DNA of 53,332 bases from CAZHGD01 sp964531735 (GTDB lineage: Bacteria > Armatimonadota > UBA10988): the NCBI GenBank assembly GCA_964531735.1, contig CAZHGD010000032.1:1-53332 (forward strand). Direction: 5' to 3'. The translations under genes were made by a program, and so were the position numbers. The stretch's first letter is position 1, and the number at the start of each line of letters is the position of its first letter. Positions 50,504-53,332 of the stretch are shown in pieces. Below the pieces are notes generated by a model, which worked only from the letters and a program-made list of their open reading frames with translations, was not told the DNA's origin and made no database searches.

Positions 50504-53332
50504 CTACCGTGCCACCCGCACGCTCTCGATACACACCTGCGTCCCCGCCGGCCCGGAGCCCGGGTCGAGGCGCAGCGTGGTGATCATCTGGCCGGCCCAG
50601 GCCGCGTGCTGGCCGACCGGCACCCGGAGCTCGTGCATCTGTCCATCGGCCGGGCAGGTCAGCGGCAGCTCGCGTTGCGGCGACAGGCCCGGCGCGGCGG
50701 CCGTGCCCCAGAAGATGCTGCCGGTCGGTACGCCGCCCGAGAGCGACATCCGCACCACCAGCACGTCGCCGGCCCGGCCGGGCACCGTCAGGCCGTCGCG
50801 GACCAGATACGGGTCGGCGCCGGTCACCTGGGTGCGCAAGCCGCCCTCGGCGCGGAGCGGTGAGAGGTCATGCGCGGCTTCCCAACCGTGCGTGTCGGTG
50901 ACGAAGTTGAAGGCGATCTCGCGCACCGGCGCTGCCAGCCAGCCGTCGGCCAAGCGCCGCACGCCGTCCACCTCGATGCGGTGGTCGCCCGACGCGGCCA
51001 GTCGGATCTCGATGGTCCCGGCTTCGGGCAGGTAGCGCCAGCCGCTCTCGTCGCCGGTCCACGGGTCGGGCCGCTCCGGCAGCGCCCGACCGGCGACGCG
51101 TACGGCGGCGGGCCGCACCGCGCCGATGATCTCGACCGCGCCTTTCTGCGGCGCCTCGAAGCGGGCGTCGAACCACAACCGGTCGCCACGCCAACTGGTG
51201 CGCTCGATCCAGGCCGTGCTACGCAGGGCCAGGTGTGCGGCGCCCTGCCGCACCACCGCCACCGCCGGGTGCGGCCGCAGACCCATGGTCCGCAGGTTCT
51301 GGTGGATCACCGTGGCCGGCCGGAAGCACGGCGGCGTCTGGCCGTGCAGGCCCGGCCGCTTCGCGATCAGGTTGAGCGCGTCGGGCCATTGAGCCAGGCG
51401 CGGCCCTTCGGTGGCCTGCTGGTACATACCGCTGCGCAACAGGTTCATCGCCACGCGCTGCCAGTCGAACGAACGATCCACCTCGGCCAGGTCGAACAGC
51501 GCATCGGAGTACGACAGCCCGTTCCACTGCACCGCCACGGCGAACCAGCTCAAGGCGTAGCTGGTGGCGCCGAAGACCGGGATGCTGGCGCCCTGCATGG
51601 CGGGCAGATCGGCGGGGCTCCAGACATAGACGAACGGCAGACCGGTGCGCGCCCAGCGCACCGCTTCGGCCAGCCAGCGCCGATTGCCGGTCAGTCGGTA
51701 GCCCGCCAGACACGCCCGGACCGCGTCGGCCGAGGCCAGGATGTCCGGCGTGTGGACCGGCACTTCCCAGACCTGCGCGGCGCGCGGAATGGTGAACTGC
51801 CGCATCGCGGCCAGCGCCTTCAGACCGGCCGCCGTCAGCTCCGGGTCGGCCGAGAGGATGGCCGCCTGCAAGACCTGGCTGGCGTGCGCCGCGGTGAGGC
51901 CGACCTCGCTGGCGCCGACCGGTCCGAGCACGGCGTAGTTGACGCCCTGCTCCGGCCATGGTCCGCTCTTGGGCCCGGCGAACCGCCAGGTGCCGTCCGC
52001 ATTCTGGCTGGCCACCAGGCCATGCGCCTGGCGCACCGTCTGCCGCACCCAGCCTGGCCTGGCACGGTGCTGCGTGCGCAGGGCCAGGGCGCGCTGGTCG
52101 GCGCCGAGCACTTCGGCCGCCAGCGCGCGGCTGGTGGCGGCGACGTCGCCGGTGCCCAGCACTTCGGCGATCTGCAGCAACTCGTCGGCCGGCGCGTCGG
52201 TCGGGTGCAGCGAGACGATCAGGTCGCTGTACCAACGGCGCCAAGTCGGATTCCACAGCTCGCGGTCCTTGAAGTAGCCGCGGGCGCTGAAGGCCAGTTC
52301 GGCGCGCTGGTCACCGCGCGGGTACGGCAGCGGTGCCGGGAACCCGTGGCGCTGGTACCAGCGGTCGAGGGCCACCTGGCAGTCGACGGCACCGCCCGCA
52401 GCCAGCAGTTCGGCGCGAAGCTGCAAGGTCTGTCCCGCGGCCACCGGCAAGGGCCGTTCGGCGCGACGCTGGTTCTCCGGCACGTAGCGCCCGACGCTGG
52501 GCAGGAACAGCCCCATCAGATGGCTGCGATGGCCTTCGAAGCGGTCGGGCGACGCGAACACGAGGCTGGCCGGGCCGGCCTCGGTGTGCGACGGTTGCGC
52601 CGCGGGCACATCCCAGAGCAGGCCGACGGTGACCTCGCCGAACCGCGCACCGACCGCCGGGACGGTGACCTTATTGGGGTGCGGCACATAGCGCAGGCAG
52701 TCGGGATGATCGGGCTTGATGTCCAGGACGTTCGACGAAGGTTCGCCCGGCGCCAGCCACTCCAGGCCGGGCAGGATGGCGTCGGCGCGCGCCAGGCCGG
52801 TGCCCTCGCCGGCGTAGAGCATCGGGCCTTCGAGCGCCAGCACCTGGCCGGCCTGCTCGGCGGTGGCCTGCAACGCGTAGCCGATCGTGTCGCTGCCGCG
52901 CTGCGCGCTCAGCCGCACCTCGAAGCGCCAGGTGGCCGCGCCCGCCGTGGCCGCGCCGGTGAAGGTGAGCGTCATGCCGTGGGCGTCACTGCCGGTCGCG
53001 GCGCGCTGGGCGACCAGCGGCGCTTCGCCGCCCGGCGTGACCAGCAGTCCCAGCCGCGGCAGGACGGCCACGGTCTGCCAGGCGTCGTGGCGCCGGGCCT
53101 GCAGGACCAGACCGCTCCAGGCGCCGTCCTGGCCAGCGGCCAGGACGCGCACTTTGGTCGTGCCGATCGCCGCGTACACAGGGTGGGCGAAGCTGTAGCA
53201 GTCGCCGACGCCCGGCACACCATCGGGCCAGGCGCCGAACACGGTCAGGCTGGTGCTGGGACCGGCAGCGCCGGCCACCCGCGCCGACAGCCGCGCGAGC
53301 GGCACGGCCCGGTCGGTGCCGACCTGCCAGCG
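50504..53332 (-). CDS. Very large secreted-type protein of unknown family, 5' end outside window
   Basis: At least 942 residues; the frame is open to the window edge, and the sequence before the first in-frame start-like codon (RWQVGTDRA at the edge) continues the protein, so the N-terminus lies outside. I cannot name a family. Seen: an N-terminal beta-rich domain (about 1-330, FAHPVYAAIGTTKVRVLAAG, PAQP..HTEAG), a helical alpha/alpha-barrel-like middle (about 360-620: GLVASQNADGTWRF, LQAAILSADPELTAAGLKAL, DAVRACLAGYRLTGN), a segment with VYVWSPADLPAMQGASIPVF, and a C-terminal beta-sandwich with HELRVPVGQHAAWAGQMITT, carbohydrate-module-like in style. This resembles six-hairpin glycosidase or lyase layouts. 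Extracellular glycan role inferred from the repertoire only. Confidence 0.7.
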   Translation of the reverse strand, partial: RWQVGTDRAVPLARLSARVAGAAGPSTSLTVFGAWPDGVPGVGDCYSFAHPVYAAIGTTKVRVLAAGQDGAWSGLVLQARRHDAWQTVAVLPRLGLLVTPGGEAPLVAQRAATGSDAHGMTLTFTGAATAGAATWRFEVRLSAQRGSDTIGYALQATAEQAGQVLALEGPMLYAGEGTGLARADAILPGLEWLAPGEPSSNVLDIKPDHPDCLRYVPHPNKVTVPAVGARFGEVTVGLLWDVPAAQPSHTEAGPASLVFASPDRFEGHRSHLMGLFLPSVGRYVPENQRRAERPLPVAAGQTLQLRAELLAAGGAVDCQVALDRWYQRHGFPAPLPYPRGDQRAELAFSARGYFKDRELWNPTWRRWYSDLIVSLHPTDAPADELLQIAEVLGTGDVAATSRALAAEVLGADQRALALRTQHRARPGWVRQTVRQAHGLVASQNADGTWRFAGPKSGPWPEQGVNYAVLGPVGASEVGLTAAHASQVLQAAILSADPELTAAGLKALAAMRQFTIPRAAQVWEVPVHTPDILASADAVRACLAGYRLTGNRRWLAEAVRWARTGLPFVYVWSPADLPAMQGASIPVFGATSYALSWFAVAVQWNGLSYSDALFDLAEVDRSFDWQRVAMNLLRSGMYQQATEGPRLAQWPDALNLIAKRPGLHGQTPPCFRPATVIHQNLRTMGLRPHPAVAVVRQGAAHLALRSTAWIERTSWRGDRLWFDARFEAPQKGAVEIIGAVRPAAVRVAGRALPERPDPWTGDESGWRYLPEAGTIEIRLAASGDHRIEVDGVRRLADGWLAAPVREIAFNFVTDTHGWEAAHDLSPLRAEGGLRTQVTGADPYLVRDGLTVPGRAGDVLVVRMSLSGGVPTGSIFWGTAAAPGLSPQRELPLTCPADGQMHELRVPVGQHAAWAGQMITTLRLDPGSGPAGTQVCIESVRVAR

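Overview
The window is high-G+C DNA, densely packed with about 36 protein genes plus one broken gene. The two end genes run off the window. I see no tRNA, rRNA, CRISPR array, insertion sequence or phage gene, and no gene-free stretch longer than about 220 bases. The organism looks like a diderm bacterium: it has two outer-membrane porins, an ADP-heptose-type kinase and many secreted proteins. A decayed pilin remnant carries the CLSN-K-L...QDYDET signature common in Armatimonadota (and related to planctomycete pilins). A mazG - S4-domain (rqcP-like) gene order, a DUF2993/LmeA-like protein and many large secreted glycosidase-like proteins fit the same picture. I therefore lean to Armatimonadota, but this is inference and not proved by the window.

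Layout. Bases 1-8176: a secreted heparinase II/III-like lyase (cut by the window edge), a small membrane protein, a large secreted TIM-barrel/F5-8C glycosidase-like protein and a sugar isomerase/epimerase-like protein. 8329-10898: a tandem pair of unrecognised secreted proteins that share a C-terminal motif. 10958-12213: hisI and hisG, overlapping, under a good sigma70-type promoter. 12223-15042 (minus): an orphan glycyl-radical-enzyme activase, a heptose-phosphate kinase and a DUF2993 lipid-binding-like protein. 15043-15185: divergent promoters with a perfect palindrome between their -35 boxes. 15186-23576 (plus): GAF-GAF-GGEEF cyclase, PrsA/SurA-like lipoprotein, MazG, S4 protein, pyruvate phosphate dikinase, enolase and an FtsB-like protein. 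23703-27845: FAD oxidoreductase and two tandem porins with structured leaders and clear terminators.

27910-38773 holds a DUF6259-like glycosidase, the pilin remnant, a membrane protein, a dipeptide-epimerase-like enzyme, an M48 lipoprotein peptidase, a branched-chain aminotransferase, WrbA and a GHL10-type glycosidase. 38835-45103 (minus) is a probable operon: a P-loop kinase-like protein with an altered Walker A, a CapA-like protein, then a hybrid histidine kinase with two periplasmic amino-acid-binding-like domains, followed by the GHL10 gene. Divergent from it, 45324-50498 is a four-gene operon whose genes all overlap at start/stop codons: a Ycf46-like AAA ATPase, an acetate-kinase homologue with changed active-site motifs, an M14 peptidase and alanine racemase. 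50504 to the end is a very large secreted protein of unknown family, cut by the window edge.

How it works together. Much of the window serves extracellular polysaccharide breakdown (lyase, glycosidase-like proteins, porins, isomerase, oxidoreductase), but these genes are scattered singly among housekeeping genes and there is no SusC/SusD pair. A second theme is envelope and peptidoglycan upkeep (alanine racemase, M14 peptidase, dipeptide epimerase, FtsB-like protein, heptose kinase, CapA-like protein). Best candidates for something undescribed: the overlapping AAA / altered acetate kinase / M14 / Alr operon with its divergent P-loop partner, and the tandem secreted pair at 8329-10898.
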